Positions 51,148-59,935 of a DNA stretch of 64,000 nt are shown piece after piece. A model generated the notes under the pieces. That model searched no databases. It saw only the letters and a list, made by a program, of their open reading frames with translations, and had not been told where the DNA came from. The stretch spans positions 186,001-250,000 of the forward strand of contig CALRZN010000002.1 in assembly GCA_943372645.1 (NCBI GenBank), in the 5' to 3' direction. How positions within the stretch are numbered: the first letter of the stretch is position 1; the number at the start of each line of letters is the position of its first letter. The DNA comes from VBWE01 sp943372645 (GTDB lineage Bacteria > Bacteroidota > Bacteroidia > Palsa-965). The position numbers and the translations under genes are program-made.

Positions 51148-51918
51148 ATGGCCGACGAACTCGATAAAATACTGCGCAAAGCAAAAGCAGAAAACGAAAA
51201 ACGCAGAAGTGTAACTGTAGCTGCCGATGTGCCGGAAACGCCCCTAGCGCAGCAACCAGTTACTCCGCCCGACGATGAACGTTATGCCGTTTACCGCCGC
51301 CTCAGCCCGTGGGGCGTGGGGTTTGTGGAACTGGTGTTGTTTTTTTCCGCCGCCCTTGTATGCTTAATGATGTGGGTTATCGGCTCAGACGCACCGATAT
51401 GGGTATGGAACGGATACGACATGTTCCTGGTTTGTACAATAACAATCGTAGGGCTTGCAGGTCTGCGCATTCTTTCGGCCGAAGTGTACACCCGGGCTAC
51501 CTTCAATGCATTCCGTAAATGGAGACAGCACCTCCCCTATCGCCTCGAAGGCTGGGAACACCTTGCCGATATGGCGCACTTCGGAAAAGCACAATACTGG
51601 AGCAGTTCGTGCCGCATTACCGTTACGTTCGGAACAAACAGCGAGCCGGCAACTACGGCATTCCGCGAACTGGCCGAAGCATTTTGCATCAAAGCAAACC
51701 GGTATTTTTATACGGCTTTTTCCTCCGATCCGCGAACGTCGTGGAAATTAGAAGGAAACGAACTCAGCGGCAGCATCAACGGCGCAATTGCCCGGCTAAC
51801 CTGGCGTTTCCTGAAACGGGAAATGAACCTGCTCGCCAAACGTTATGGCCAGCCCGAAAAAATTACATTATTTGTAAAACAGGATGTTGAAAAAGTAGAA
51901 CCCGAATCGTCGGACTAA
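51148..51918 (+). CDS. Hypothetical protein with two membrane segments
   Basis: 256 residues. A charged N-terminus (MADELDKILRKAKAENEKRR) and a Pro-rich linker are followed by two hydrophobic segments (about 56-78: GVGFVELVLFFSAALVCLMM; 90-110: MFLVCTITIVGLAGLRILSA). A soluble C-terminal domain follows (HLADMAHFGKAQYWSSSCRI; AIARLTWRFLKREMNLLAKR). No family recognised. The soluble part probably faces the cytoplasm. Its 3' end overlaps the convergent folB by 4 nt. Confidence 0.78.
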   Translation: MADELDKILRKAKAENEKRRSVTVAADVPETPLAQQPVTPPDDERYAVYRRLSPWGVGFVELVLFFSAALVCLMMWVIGSDAPIWVWNGYDMFLVCTITIVGLAGLRILSAEVYTRATFNAFRKWRQHLPYRLEGWEHLADMAHFGKAQYWSSSCRITVTFGTNSEPATTAFRELAEAFCIKANRYFYTAFSSDPRTSWKLEGNELSGSINGAIARLTWRFLKREMNLLAKRYGQPEKITLFVKQDVEKVEPESSD

Positions 51919-52265
51919 CCACTGACTTTTACACTCACCGCCTCCACATTCCCGTTCATTGGCGGGCGCAGTTTCACCACGTGTACCATCGTGTTTGTTA
52001 CCTGCGGAAACTTTTGTTTCAGCCGGTTCAGAATACGCTGCGCCACGTGCTCAATCAGTTTCGAGCGGATGGCCATTTCTTCCTTTACAATGTTGTACAC
52101 GTGCACATAGTCAACCGTTTCGTGCAGGTTATCGCTGGCTGCGGCAGTACTGAAATCCACATCCAGCAGTACATTCACCACGTACTCGCCACCGATGCGG
52201 CCCTCTTCGTCCAGGCACCCGTGATAGGCGCGCAGGTGAATGCCATCCACACAAATTTGTGACAT
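51915..52265 (-). CDS. folB: Dihydroneopterin aldolase
   Basis: 116 residues, the normal length. Motifs: VDGIHLRAYHGCLDEEGRIG with the catalytic region, LLDVDFSTAAASDNLHETVD with the DLxxTVDY-like turn, KLIEHVAQRILNRL with the conserved Glu-His, and VHVVKLRPPMNGNVEAVSVK. It cleaves dihydroneopterin to hydroxymethyl-dihydropterin and glycolaldehyde in folate synthesis. It starts one base after the gltX stop, so the two are co-transcribed. Confidence 0.95.
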   Translation of the reverse strand: MSQICVDGIHLRAYHGCLDEEGRIGGEYVVNVLLDVDFSTAAASDNLHETVDYVHVYNIVKEEMAIRSKLIEHVAQRILNRLKQKFPQVTNTMVHVVKLRPPMNGNVEAVSVKVSG

Positions 52266-52266
52266 G

Positions 52267-53934
52267 TTATTTCCCGATCGTGTTTAACGCATGCGCCAGG
52301 CGACGCACACAGGTTTCTTTTCCGAGAAATGCAGCCATCTCAAACAGCGCCGGTCCGCCCGCCGCACCACTCAGGCACACGCGGAAAAGCTGCATCACGC
52401 TGCCCGGGTTGGTATTGGTTGCAGCAGCTGTATCCTTGAATAAATTTTCAAGCGAAACCGCATCCCATTCGGTGTGATTTTCAAACGCGGTTTTCATGGC
52501 CGCAATAAATGCAGCGCCTTGCTCATTCCAGCGTTTTTTAATCACTTCAGCATCGTATGTTGCCGGCTCTTCAAACAGGAATGAACCCAGTTCCCAGAAT
52601 GACAAACGTGGTTCTTCTTTTTCTTCTTTCTCCACATATTTCTCCCCGGCTTCTTCCGCCTTTTTCTTTTCTTCCGCAATCGCAGCGGCTTTGGCGGCCG
52701 CATCGCGTTCAATCTGTTCAGGCGTAAGTTCCAGCACAAAGTTGGCTTTCACTTTCAGCAGCGAAACCGCTTTCACAATCTGTTCGTCTGAAGCAGTAAC
52801 GTTGTGGCGGCCCAGATCAATTTTAAAGACATCTACCAGTTCTTCGTCTGTGCGTTTATGCAGATACTGCTGGTTAAACCAGCGCGCTTTTTTGATATCG
52901 AATTTTGCGCCCGATTTGCTCACGCGTTCGATTGAAAAATCAGTAATCAGTTCTTCCAGTGTAAACAGTTCCTGGTTGCCGCTCGGGTGCCATCCCAGCA
53001 GCGCAAGAAAGTTGATCACCGCTTCGGGCAGGTAGCCTTTTTCGCGGAAACCCGAAGAAATTTTTCCGGTATCCGGATTCGTCCAGTCGAGCGGAAATAC
53101 CGGGAAACCGAGCTTGTCGCCATCGCGCTTGCTCAGTTTGCCGTTTCCGTTCGGTTTCAGCAGCAGGGGCAGATGCGAAAACTGCGGCATCACGTCTTCC
53201 CAGCCGAGGTAACGGTAAAGCAGCACGTGCAGCGGCGCAGAAGGCAGCCACTCTTCACCACGTATAACGTGTGTAATTTTCATCAGGTAATCATCCACCA
53301 CGTTGGCTAAGTGATACGTCGGCATGCCATCGCTTTTGTACAACACTTTATCATCCACCTGCGATGATTGTACCACCACCCAGCCACGAATCAAATCGTT
53401 GAGGCGCACTTCTTCGTTGCGCGGAATTTTAATGCGCACTACATATTCGTCGCCGCTTTCGAGGCGCTGTTTCACTTCGTCTTCCGAAAGCGTCAGCGAA
53501 TTTTTCAGGTTCTGGCGGGTAACGGCATTGTATGAAAACGTGGTTTTCATCGCCGTAAACCGTGCACGCATTTCATCCAGTTCTTCTTTGGTGTCAAACG
53601 CATAATAGGCGTGGCCGGCATCAATAAGCTGTTTCGCATACTGTGCATACACACCGGCGTTTTTACGGTCGCTCTGGCGATACGGCGCGCAATCGCCGTC
53701 ACCGAAACCGATGCCTTCGTTGGGTTCAATGCCGCACCATTTCAGGGCTTCAATAATGTACTGTTCAGCACCGGGAACAAAACGGTCCTGGTCGGTATCT
53801 TCAATGCGGAGAATAAAATCACCGCCGTGTTTTTTTGCAAATAAATAATTGTACAGTGCAGTGCGTACACCACCAATGTGCAGCGGGCCTGTGGGGCTCG
53901 GGGCAAAACGTACGCGGACTTTCCGGTTTTCCAT
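52267..53934 (-). CDS. gltX: Glutamate-tRNA ligase
   Basis: 555 residues, about 60-80 longer than most. Class I signatures: HIGH-type APSPTGPLHIGGVRTALYNY and KMSKS-type NGKLSKRDGDKLGF. FILRIEDTDQDRFVPGAEQY and the anticodon-binding C-terminal half are present. A Lys/Glu/Ala-rich segment near 395-435 (IERDAAAKAAAIAEEKKKAE and EAGEKYVEKEEKEEPRLSF) interrupts the C-terminal domain and explains the extra length. It charges tRNA-Glu. The TATCTTTG box at 53956-53963 is 21 nt upstream; REP-like copy 2 fills the rest of the gap. Confidence 0.97.
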   Translation of the reverse strand: MENRKVRVRFAPSPTGPLHIGGVRTALYNYLFAKKHGGDFILRIEDTDQDRFVPGAEQYIIEALKWCGIEPNEGIGFGDGDCAPYRQSDRKNAGVYAQYAKQLIDAGHAYYAFDTKEELDEMRARFTAMKTTFSYNAVTRQNLKNSLTLSEDEVKQRLESGDEYVVRIKIPRNEEVRLNDLIRGWVVVQSSQVDDKVLYKSDGMPTYHLANVVDDYLMKITHVIRGEEWLPSAPLHVLLYRYLGWEDVMPQFSHLPLLLKPNGNGKLSKRDGDKLGFPVFPLDWTNPDTGKISSGFREKGYLPEAVINFLALLGWHPSGNQELFTLEELITDFSIERVSKSGAKFDIKKARWFNQQYLHKRTDEELVDVFKIDLGRHNVTASDEQIVKAVSLLKVKANFVLELTPEQIERDAAAKAAAIAEEKKKAEEAGEKYVEKEEKEEPRLSFWELGSFLFEEPATYDAEVIKKRWNEQGAAFIAAMKTAFENHTEWDAVSLENLFKDTAAATNTNPGSVMQLFRVCLSGAAGGPALFEMAAFLGKETCVRRLAHALNTIGK

Positions 53935-53955
53935 AGTTTATACTTTTTCGGACGG

Positions 53956-53963
53956 CAAAGATA
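53956..53963 (-). promoter_or_regulatory. -7 box (TATCTTTG) of gltX-folB
   Basis: Exact TAnnTTTG match on the minus strand, 21 nt before the gltX ATG. Confidence 0.55.
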
Positions 53964-54005
53964 CGCGGTTTGGTTTGTATAAAACAGTTTTTACACCGGG
54001 CATGT

Positions 54006-54230
54006 ACGTTTAAAGTAAATCCAGAAACAGTGGCAGTGGCAGTGGCAGTCGGCAGCGGCAGTCGCGCGACCTGATGGCATTCAGGATAACAGCTTTGCTG
54101 TTATCCTGAATGCAGACGGAGTATGAACATCACTTTGTAAAAACGACTGCCGCTGCCTCCTGCCGCTGCCACTGGAACCCAAAACTATTTTACACAATCC
54201 GGGTTTTGTAATACGATTCATTTTAAACGA
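54006..54230. repeat. Long inverted-repeat (REP-like) element, copy 2
   Basis: Ends ACGTTTAAAG and TTTTAAACGA mirror each other as in copy 1. Arms at about 54028-54064 and 54144-54175 are runs of GGCAGTGGCAG or GGCAGCGGCAG. The centre is a perfect hairpin, a 17-bp stem GCATTCAGGATAACAGC with loop TTT (54077-54113). It lies between the divergent gltX and methyltransferase genes; with copy 1 it shares ACTATTTTACA and CGATTCATTT in the right flank. Confidence 0.7.
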
Positions 54231-54235
54231 ACAAC

Positions 54236-54243
54236 TACCTTTG
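54236..54243 (+). promoter_or_regulatory. -7 box (TACCTTTG) 4 nt from the start codon
   Basis: Exact TAnnTTTG match; CCCC then ATG follow. It sits just outside the right end of the REP-like element. Confidence 0.6.
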
Positions 54244-54247
54244 CCCC

Positions 54248-55114
54248 ATGCTGCTGCTCACACCACAAAATTTTCCCGATTACGAACTGCTCGATACCGG
54301 CAACTTCGAAAAACTCGAACGTTTCGGTAAATACATCACCATCCGCCCCGAGCCGCAGGCCGTGTGGAACAAGGTGCTTCCCGAGCAGGAATGGCAGCGC
54401 AAAGCGCACGTGAAGTTTGTTCCGAAAAGCAGCAATTCCGGCGACTGGAAACGCCTCCGCGACAACATGCCCGACCAGTGGACCATGCAGTACGGGCTGC
54501 CCGACAACAAAAAAATTACGTTCCGCCTCGGTTTAACCGCGTTCAAACACGTGGGCATTTTCCCGGAACAGGCGGTGAACTGGAACTACATTTACACGCA
54601 CCTCCGCAAATGCAAGGCCGAAAAGCCGCGCTTTCTCAACCTGTTTGCCTATACCGGCGGTGCATCGCTTGCTGCAAAAGCAGCGGGAGCCGACGTTACC
54701 CACGTTGATTCCATCAAACAGGTGGTTACCTGGGCCAACGAAAACCAGAAACTCTCACAGCTCGACAACATCCGCTGGCTGGTTGACGATGCACTCAAAT
54801 TCGTGAAACGCGAAGCCCGCCGCGGCAACTTCTACAACGGCATCATCCTCGATCCGCCCGCTTACGGCCACGGTCCCGACGGCGAAAAGTGGAAGCTCGA
54901 AGACAACATCGGCGAAATGATGCAGTACGTTACCCAGCTGCTCGACGAAAAAGAACACTTCCTCATTCTCAACGCTTACTCCCTCGGCTTTTCCGCGCTC
55001 ATCCTGCAAAACCTGCTGCGCGTGGATAACCTTGAAACCGGCGAACTGTACCTGAAAGCAACGTCGGGAACGGTGCTGCCGCTCGGCGTTTTCGGGCGTT
55101 TCAGCACGATTTAA
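54248..55114 (+). CDS. Class I SAM methyltransferase, RlmI/RlmK-like
   Basis: 288 residues. SAM-binding motif FLNLFAYTGGASLAAKAAGA, acidic loop THVDSIKQVVTWANENQKLS and the target motif IILDPPAYGHGPDGEKWKLE are those of rRNA base methyltransferases of the RlmI/RlmK (COG1092) type. The usual N-terminal PUA domain is shortened to a beta-rich 90 residues. Substrate is inferred as 23S rRNA; the exact base is not known. Start at ATG 54248, 4 nt after the -7 box. Confidence 0.87.
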   Translation: MLLLTPQNFPDYELLDTGNFEKLERFGKYITIRPEPQAVWNKVLPEQEWQRKAHVKFVPKSSNSGDWKRLRDNMPDQWTMQYGLPDNKKITFRLGLTAFKHVGIFPEQAVNWNYIYTHLRKCKAEKPRFLNLFAYTGGASLAAKAAGADVTHVDSIKQVVTWANENQKLSQLDNIRWLVDDALKFVKREARRGNFYNGIILDPPAYGHGPDGEKWKLEDNIGEMMQYVTQLLDEKEHFLILNAYSLGFSALILQNLLRVDNLETGELYLKATSGTVLPLGVFGRFSTI

Positions 55115-55434
55115 GGATCGAATAAAACAGGCAGTAAATCAAGCCCGGCTTTGGTAAAGCAGCTATTATTCCAGTTGGCAGGAGCAGTGAGCAGTGGCAG
55201 TCAGCGTGTTTTTCAGAAGATGAATCTGTTCTAATCCAAAATCAGACTGCCACTGCCCACTGCTCCTGCCACTGAATAAACCATCCTCCTTTGTCATTTA
55301 ACATGTGGAATCCGGCCCATTTCCGCATCTTCTTCTGCGCAGAAAAGTTAAAAAACGTAACGAACGTGCGCTTTTCGCGTTATATAGTGTAAATTCGTGG
55401 GGCTGAGAGAATCCTGTAACAGAAAGCAAACCCG
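55115..55434. other. 320-bp gene-free stretch with REP-like copy 3
   Basis: No gene seen. It contains REP-like copy 3 (55183-55274) and, further right, AT-richer DNA with TTATATAGTG near 55380, which may hold the promoter of the DUF4175 gene; no clear TAnnTTTG was found. Confidence 0.5.
55183..55274. repeat. Long inverted-repeat (REP-like) element, copy 3
   Basis: The left arm (26 nt: GGCAGGAGCAGTGAGCAGTG then GCAGTC) and the right arm, read on the other strand, differ at one base. The spacer is about 40 nt. It shares the GGCAGTGGCAGTC core with copies 1 and 2 but lacks their TTTAAACGA ends. Confidence 0.75.
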
Positions 55435-58400
55435 ATGGAATCAAATTCAAACTATCATATACTGATTGGTAAGCTCGATGAGTTTATCCGGAAGTACTAT
55501 AAAAACCAGCTCATCCGCGGCGCACTGTATGCAACGGGTTTGCTGCTCGTGTTTTTCCTGGTTGTTGCCACGCTTGAGTATTTCGGTCATTTTAACACCA
55601 CCGTGCGCACCATTTTATTCTGGGCCTTCGTTGGCGGTTCGGGATTTATTCTCGGTAACTTCATTGCTATTCCGCTGTTCAAACTCTGGAAAATCGGCAA
55701 AGTCATCAGCCACGAACAGGCCGCATCCATCATCGGCAAACACTTTCAGAATGTACAGGACAAACTGCTGAACGTACTCGAACTGCAGCACAACACGCCC
55801 GACGGCGCAAGCAAAGCGCTTGTTGAAGCAAGTATCAATCAAAAAATCCAGGAGCTGCGCCCCGTTCCGTTTACCGCCGCCATCGACCTGAAACAGAACC
55901 GCAAATACGCCCGTTACGCAGCCATTCCCCTGCTCCTGTTTTTTGTGGTGCTGTTTACCAATGCCGATGTGATTACTGACAGTACCAAACGCTTAGTGAA
56001 TCACGGAACCTATTTCGAAAAAGAAGCTCCGTTTAAATTCACCATCGAAAATGCCAGCCTCAAAGCGGTGGAGCAACACGACTTTCCGCTGAAAGTAAAA
56101 ATCACCGGCAGCGAAATTCCCGAAAACGCATTCATCACCATTGACGGCGCGGAATACAAACTCGACAAGGAAAACCGCATCCAGTTCAGCTACCTCTTTC
56201 GCAACCTGCAGAAAAACGTAACCTTCAGCCTTTCGGCGGATGGATTTTCTACGAAGGAATATACGCTGGAAGTGCAGCCGAATCCGATTGTGCTCAACTT
56301 CGATGTGCGCCTCAACTACCCGAAGTACCTCAACAAAAAAGACGAAGTACTGCGCAACACCGGCGACCTGCTTATTCCGGCCGGCACCAAGGTAACGTGG
56401 CTGTTCAACACCCGCGCCACCCGCGACCTGCGCCTGTCGTTTAACGACACTGCGTTTAACCTGAAAGCGTCCGGCGAAAATGCGTTTTCGTACAGCAACT
56501 ATTTCATGAACAGTAAGACGTACGCGGTGCATACCTCCAATGAGTTTCTGCGCAGCGAAGATTCCATCCGTTATGCAATCAATGTGGTTCCGGATCTCTA
56601 TCCCGGCATCCAGGTGAAAGAAGAAAAAGACAGCATGTCAACGCAGCGCATTTATTTCAAAGGCGAAGTAAAAGACGACTATGGGTTTTCACGGCTCGTG
56701 TTCCATTACAAGAAACTGAAAAACGAAGCGGACACGTCAAAAACAGCCGTTACCGAAGAAAAAGAAGAAAGTGTTGCAGTGCCTGTAAACAGTGCGCTTA
56801 CGCAGGATCAGTTTGTGTATTTCTGGAACCTCGAAAACATGAACATTGCACCGGGGCAGCAGATCGAATACTATTTTGAAGTATGGGATAACGACGGTGT
56901 GCGCGGCCCGAAATCAACACGCACGCAGCGCCTCGTATTCCACGCGCCATCGAAAAAAGAACTGTCTGAACAGAACGATAAAAATAACGAGAAGGTGAAA
57001 GCCGATCTCGAAACCAGCATCGAGCAGGCCAAAGAACTGCAGAAAGAAATTGATGCGATGTACAAAAAAGTGCTGGAGAAAAAGAACCTGAACTGGGAAG
57101 ACAAAAAGAAAATCCAGGACCTGGTTGAAAAACAACAGGAGCTGCAGAAAAACATTGACCAGGCCAAACAGGAAAACGCCCGGAACATGCAGCAGCAGCA
57201 GGAATACCAGAAAGACAACCAGAACCTGCAGGACAAGCAGGAGCAGCTGCAGGAACTTTTTGACGAAATCATGGACGAGAATCTGAAAAAGCAGCTCGAA
57301 GAACTGCAGAAGATGCTCGACAACATGAATAAAGAACAGATGCAGAATGAGCTCGAAAAAATGAAGCTCAACAACAAAGACCAGGAAAAACAGCTCGACC
57401 GCACACTGGAACTGTTCAAACAATTGCAGGTGCAGCAGAAAATGGAACAGGCCATCGAAAACCTGCGCGAACAGGCCAAAGAACAGGAAAAACTGGCCGA
57501 CCAGGCACAGGATAAAAAAGCGGACGCCGACAAACTGAAAGAGCAGCAGGACAAACAGAACAAGGATTTCCAGGAGCTCCGGAAAGAACTCGACAAGATT
57601 GAAAAACTGAACGAAGAACTGGAACAGCCCGAAAACATCGAGAACACCGATGTGCAGGAAATGGAAATCCAGCAGCAGCAGCAGCAAAGCTCCCAGAAGC
57701 TCGACCAGAAGAAAAAGCAGGATGCCGGCAAAAATCAGAAAGATGCGGCCGAAAAAATGAACCAGCTGGCCGATAAAATGGAGAAACAGCTCCAGGAAAT
57801 GCAGCAGCAGGGAGAAGATGCTGCCGCGCTCCGCCAGATTCTCGAAAACCTCATCCAGCTGTCGTTTGACCAGGAAGCCCTTATGGGCAAACTGAAAACC
57901 ACGCCCACCAGCAGCCCGGAATACCCTTCCGTTGCCCGCGAACAGAATAAACTGAAAGACAACGCCGCCGTTATCGAAGACAGCCTGCTGGCACTCAGCA
58001 AACGCAATCCGAAGGTGTCGTCGAAAATCAACCAGGAAATTACGCGCATCAACAACAACATGGAAAAAGCCATCAGCTACCTGGCCGAACGCCAGAGCCC
58101 CGATGCGCAAAACCGCCAGCAGCAGACCATGACCTCCGTGAACAACCTGGCACTGATGCTTGACGAATCGCTGCAGCAGATGATGCAGCAGATGAACCAG
58201 CAGAACAAAATGCAGGGTAACGGCAGCTGTAACAAACCGGGCGGCAAAGGCTCCCCGAAACCGAGCATGGCCCAGCTCCGCCAGATGCAGCAACAGCTCA
58301 ATAAAAAAATGCAGAGCATGTCTGAAGGCCAGCAAAAAGGGCAGGGACAAAAAGGCAAAAACGGCGAGAGCGGTAAAAACGGGGGCATCTCCCAGGAACT

Positions 58401-58812
58401 GGCCAAAATGGCCGCCCAGCAGGAAATGATCCGCAACATGCTTCGCGAATCCATGCAGGGGCAGGATAAAAACAAACCGGGCAATAAACCCGGCGGAAAC
58501 GTGGAATCGAAAATGGAAGAAACCGAGCTCGACCTCGTTAACAAACGCATCACCGCCGAAACGCTCAAACGCCAGCAGGAAATCCTGAACAAGCTGCTGG
58601 ATTATGAAAAAGCGGAAAAAGAACGCGAAATGGACAACAAAAGAAAATCCGACGAAGCAAAAAATCAACAAATAAGTAACCCTGACGCGTTTTTAGAGTA
58701 TAATAGGCTTAAACAAAAAGAAGCAGAGCTGTTAAAAACCGTTCCCCCTGGCTTGTCCCCGTTCTACAAGTCCAAGGTTAACGACTACTTTAACGGAGTC
58801 GATAAAAAATGA
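55435..58812 (+). CDS. DUF4175 membrane protein with long Gln/Glu-rich coiled coil
   Basis: 1125 residues. Two membrane segments near the start (about 30-50 and 58-82: YATGLLLVFFLVVATLEYFG) and a third at about 155-175 are followed by Ig-like beta domains (170-500). A coiled coil of about 500 residues follows, very rich in Gln, Lys and Glu (QQQQEYQKDNQNLQDKQEQL). The last 120 residues have Gly/Lys-rich linkers. This is the DUF4175 layout found in Bacteroidota; function unknown. The stop overlaps the start of the RsbW-like kinase gene (ATGA), so the two are made together. Confidence 0.85.
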   Translation: MESNSNYHILIGKLDEFIRKYYKNQLIRGALYATGLLLVFFLVVATLEYFGHFNTTVRTILFWAFVGGSGFILGNFIAIPLFKLWKIGKVISHEQAASIIGKHFQNVQDKLLNVLELQHNTPDGASKALVEASINQKIQELRPVPFTAAIDLKQNRKYARYAAIPLLLFFVVLFTNADVITDSTKRLVNHGTYFEKEAPFKFTIENASLKAVEQHDFPLKVKITGSEIPENAFITIDGAEYKLDKENRIQFSYLFRNLQKNVTFSLSADGFSTKEYTLEVQPNPIVLNFDVRLNYPKYLNKKDEVLRNTGDLLIPAGTKVTWLFNTRATRDLRLSFNDTAFNLKASGENAFSYSNYFMNSKTYAVHTSNEFLRSEDSIRYAINVVPDLYPGIQVKEEKDSMSTQRIYFKGEVKDDYGFSRLVFHYKKLKNEADTSKTAVTEEKEESVAVPVNSALTQDQFVYFWNLENMNIAPGQQIEYYFEVWDNDGVRGPKSTRTQRLVFHAPSKKELSEQNDKNNEKVKADLETSIEQAKELQKEIDAMYKKVLEKKNLNWEDKKKIQDLVEKQQELQKNIDQAKQENARNMQQQQEYQKDNQNLQDKQEQLQELFDEIMDENLKKQLEELQKMLDNMNKEQMQNELEKMKLNNKDQEKQLDRTLELFKQLQVQQKMEQAIENLREQAKEQEKLADQAQDKKADADKLKEQQDKQNKDFQELRKELDKIEKLNEELEQPENIENTDVQEMEIQQQQQQSSQKLDQKKKQDAGKNQKDAAEKMNQLADKMEKQLQEMQQQGEDAAALRQILENLIQLSFDQEALMGKLKTTPTSSPEYPSVAREQNKLKDNAAVIEDSLLALSKRNPKVSSKINQEITRINNNMEKAISYLAERQSPDAQNRQQQTMTSVNNLALMLDESLQQMMQQMNQQNKMQGNGSCNKPGGKGSPKPSMAQLRQMQQQLNKKMQSMSEGQQKGQGQKGKNGESGKNGGISQELAKMAAQQEMIRNMLRESMQGQDKNKPGNKPGGNVESKMEETELDLVNKRITAETLKRQQEILNKLLDYEKAEKEREMDNKRKSDEAKNQQISNPDAFLEYNRLKQKEAELLKTVPPGLSPFYKSKVNDYFNGVDKK

Positions 58813-59243
58813 CCCACGAAGAACTGACTATGGAAAAGGAACAAAATTTGAGTTTTGCTTCCAAAACCGAAAACATAAGTCTCGTTGAAAAACTGATTGA
58901 TCAGATTTGCGCTGATTACCAGGTCAGTGAGGATCACTATGGCAATATGCTTGTGGCCCTTACCGAAGCGGTAAACAACGCCATTCTGCACGGTAACAAG
59001 TCGAATCCGAACAAGCAGATCGACGTGCACTTTATGCCCCAGGGAAATAACCAGCTTTCATTCCGAATTAAAGACCAGGGCAATGGTTTTGATTTCGATT
59101 CCCTGCCCGACCCGACCAACCCGGAAAACCTCGAAAAGCCAAACGGCCGCGGTGTATTCCTCATGCGCCACCTGGCCGACAAAGTCGAGTTTTCGGATAA
59201 CGGCAGTGCGGTAACGCTGTTTTTTAATATTTCGGCCAATTAA
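58809..59243 (+). CDS. RsbW-like ATP-binding (anti-sigma kinase type) protein
   Basis: 144 residues. GHKL-fold ATPase motifs: N box LTEAVNNAILHGNKSNPNKQ, G1 IKDQGNGFDFDSLPD, G2 NGRGVFLMRHLADKVEFSDN. It belongs to the RsbW/SpoIIAB kinase type, which phosphorylates an anti-sigma antagonist, but many Bacteroidota members have no known sigma partner. I use the ATG at 58809, whose ATGA overlaps the DUF4175 stop; an ATG 7 codons later is possible. Cytoplasmic. Confidence 0.88.
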   Translation: MTHEELTMEKEQNLSFASKTENISLVEKLIDQICADYQVSEDHYGNMLVALTEAVNNAILHGNKSNPNKQIDVHFMPQGNNQLSFRIKDQGNGFDFDSLPDPTNPENLEKPNGRGVFLMRHLADKVEFSDNGSAVTLFFNISAN

Positions 59244-59465
59244 TACCGGCGCTCCCCTGCCCGCTTTTTCTTTAAATTATTTGTTTCAAATGAGGCTTTT
59301 GAAGGTACGAATCAGAAGTGCAGCTAATATCGTATTTTAGTTTTCGCACAACGATCATCTGGTTTTGTTGAATCAAACTGCAAACTGCCGACTGCAAACT
59401 CGGAAATGCCGTTATTTTAAGATTACCGAAGTTAGTACACTGGCTATTTTAAACGATCCTTAGTT

Positions 59466-59473
59466 TACCTTTG
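59466..59473 (+). promoter_or_regulatory. -7 box (TACCTTTG) 6 nt from the ybeY start
   Basis: Exact TAnnTTTG match; the ATG at 59480 follows 6 nt later. TTTTAAACGA, the end sequence of REP-like copies 1 and 2, occurs 9 nt upstream. Confidence 0.55.
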
Positions 59474-59479
59474 CAGGCC

Positions 59480-59935
59480 ATGCCTGAAAAAAACATCTTT
59501 TTTGTAAGTCAGAAACCCGGCTTTGTGCTGCGCCGGAAAACCGAGCTGCGCCATTGGCTCAATGCCGTTGCAGCAAAAGAAAGCTGCAGCATCGGTGAAC
59601 TCACCTATATTTTTACAACCGATAAAGCCGTGCTCAATATCAATAAACAATACCTGCAGCACGATTATTATACCGATGTAATTACGTTCGATTACAGCGT
59701 AACCGAAAAGCGCAAACGTATTGTTTCCGGCGACATTTTCATCAGTATTGATCGGGTTGCCGATAATGCCCTTACAGAAGAAGAAACCTTTAAACGGGAA
59801 CTCGGCCGGGTTATGGTACACGGTTTGCTTCACCTGTGCGGCTATCGCGATAAAACGAAAAAAGAAGAACTTGCGATGCGCAAACTCGAAGACTTTTATC
59901 TAACTTTACCTGAACACAAAAAAAGAAACGCATGA
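59480..59935 (+). CDS. ybeY: Endoribonuclease YbeY
   Basis: 151 residues from the ATG at 59480. Core motif MVHGLLHLCGYRDKTKKEEL. The family usually has H-x3-H-x5-H as zinc ligands; here the third position is Asp, which I believe is normal in this phylum. YTDVITFDYSV and VSGDIFISIDRV are the other family blocks. It matures the 16S rRNA 3' end and takes part in ribosome quality control. The next gene overlaps by 4 nt (ATGA). Confidence 0.94.
   Translation: MPEKNIFFVSQKPGFVLRRKTELRHWLNAVAAKESCSIGELTYIFTTDKAVLNINKQYLQHDYYTDVITFDYSVTEKRKRIVSGDIFISIDRVADNALTEEETFKRELGRVMVHGLLHLCGYRDKTKKEELAMRKLEDFYLTLPEHKKRNA

Noticed and set aside
54077..54113. Perfect 17-bp hairpin taken as a plain terminator
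   Set aside because: It lies between divergent genes with no T run, in the centre of REP-like copy 2, so it is part of that element.
56914..58671. Antisense open frame (585 codons) opposite the DUF4175 coiled coil
   Set aside because: Poly Phe/Leu product arising from CAG/GAA-rich coiled-coil codons read backwards.
59383..59402. ACTGCAAACTGCC-type repeats upstream of ybeY as a fourth REP-like element
   Set aside because: Short direct words without the inverted GGCAGTGGCAG arms; only the TTTTAAACGA end word is shared.
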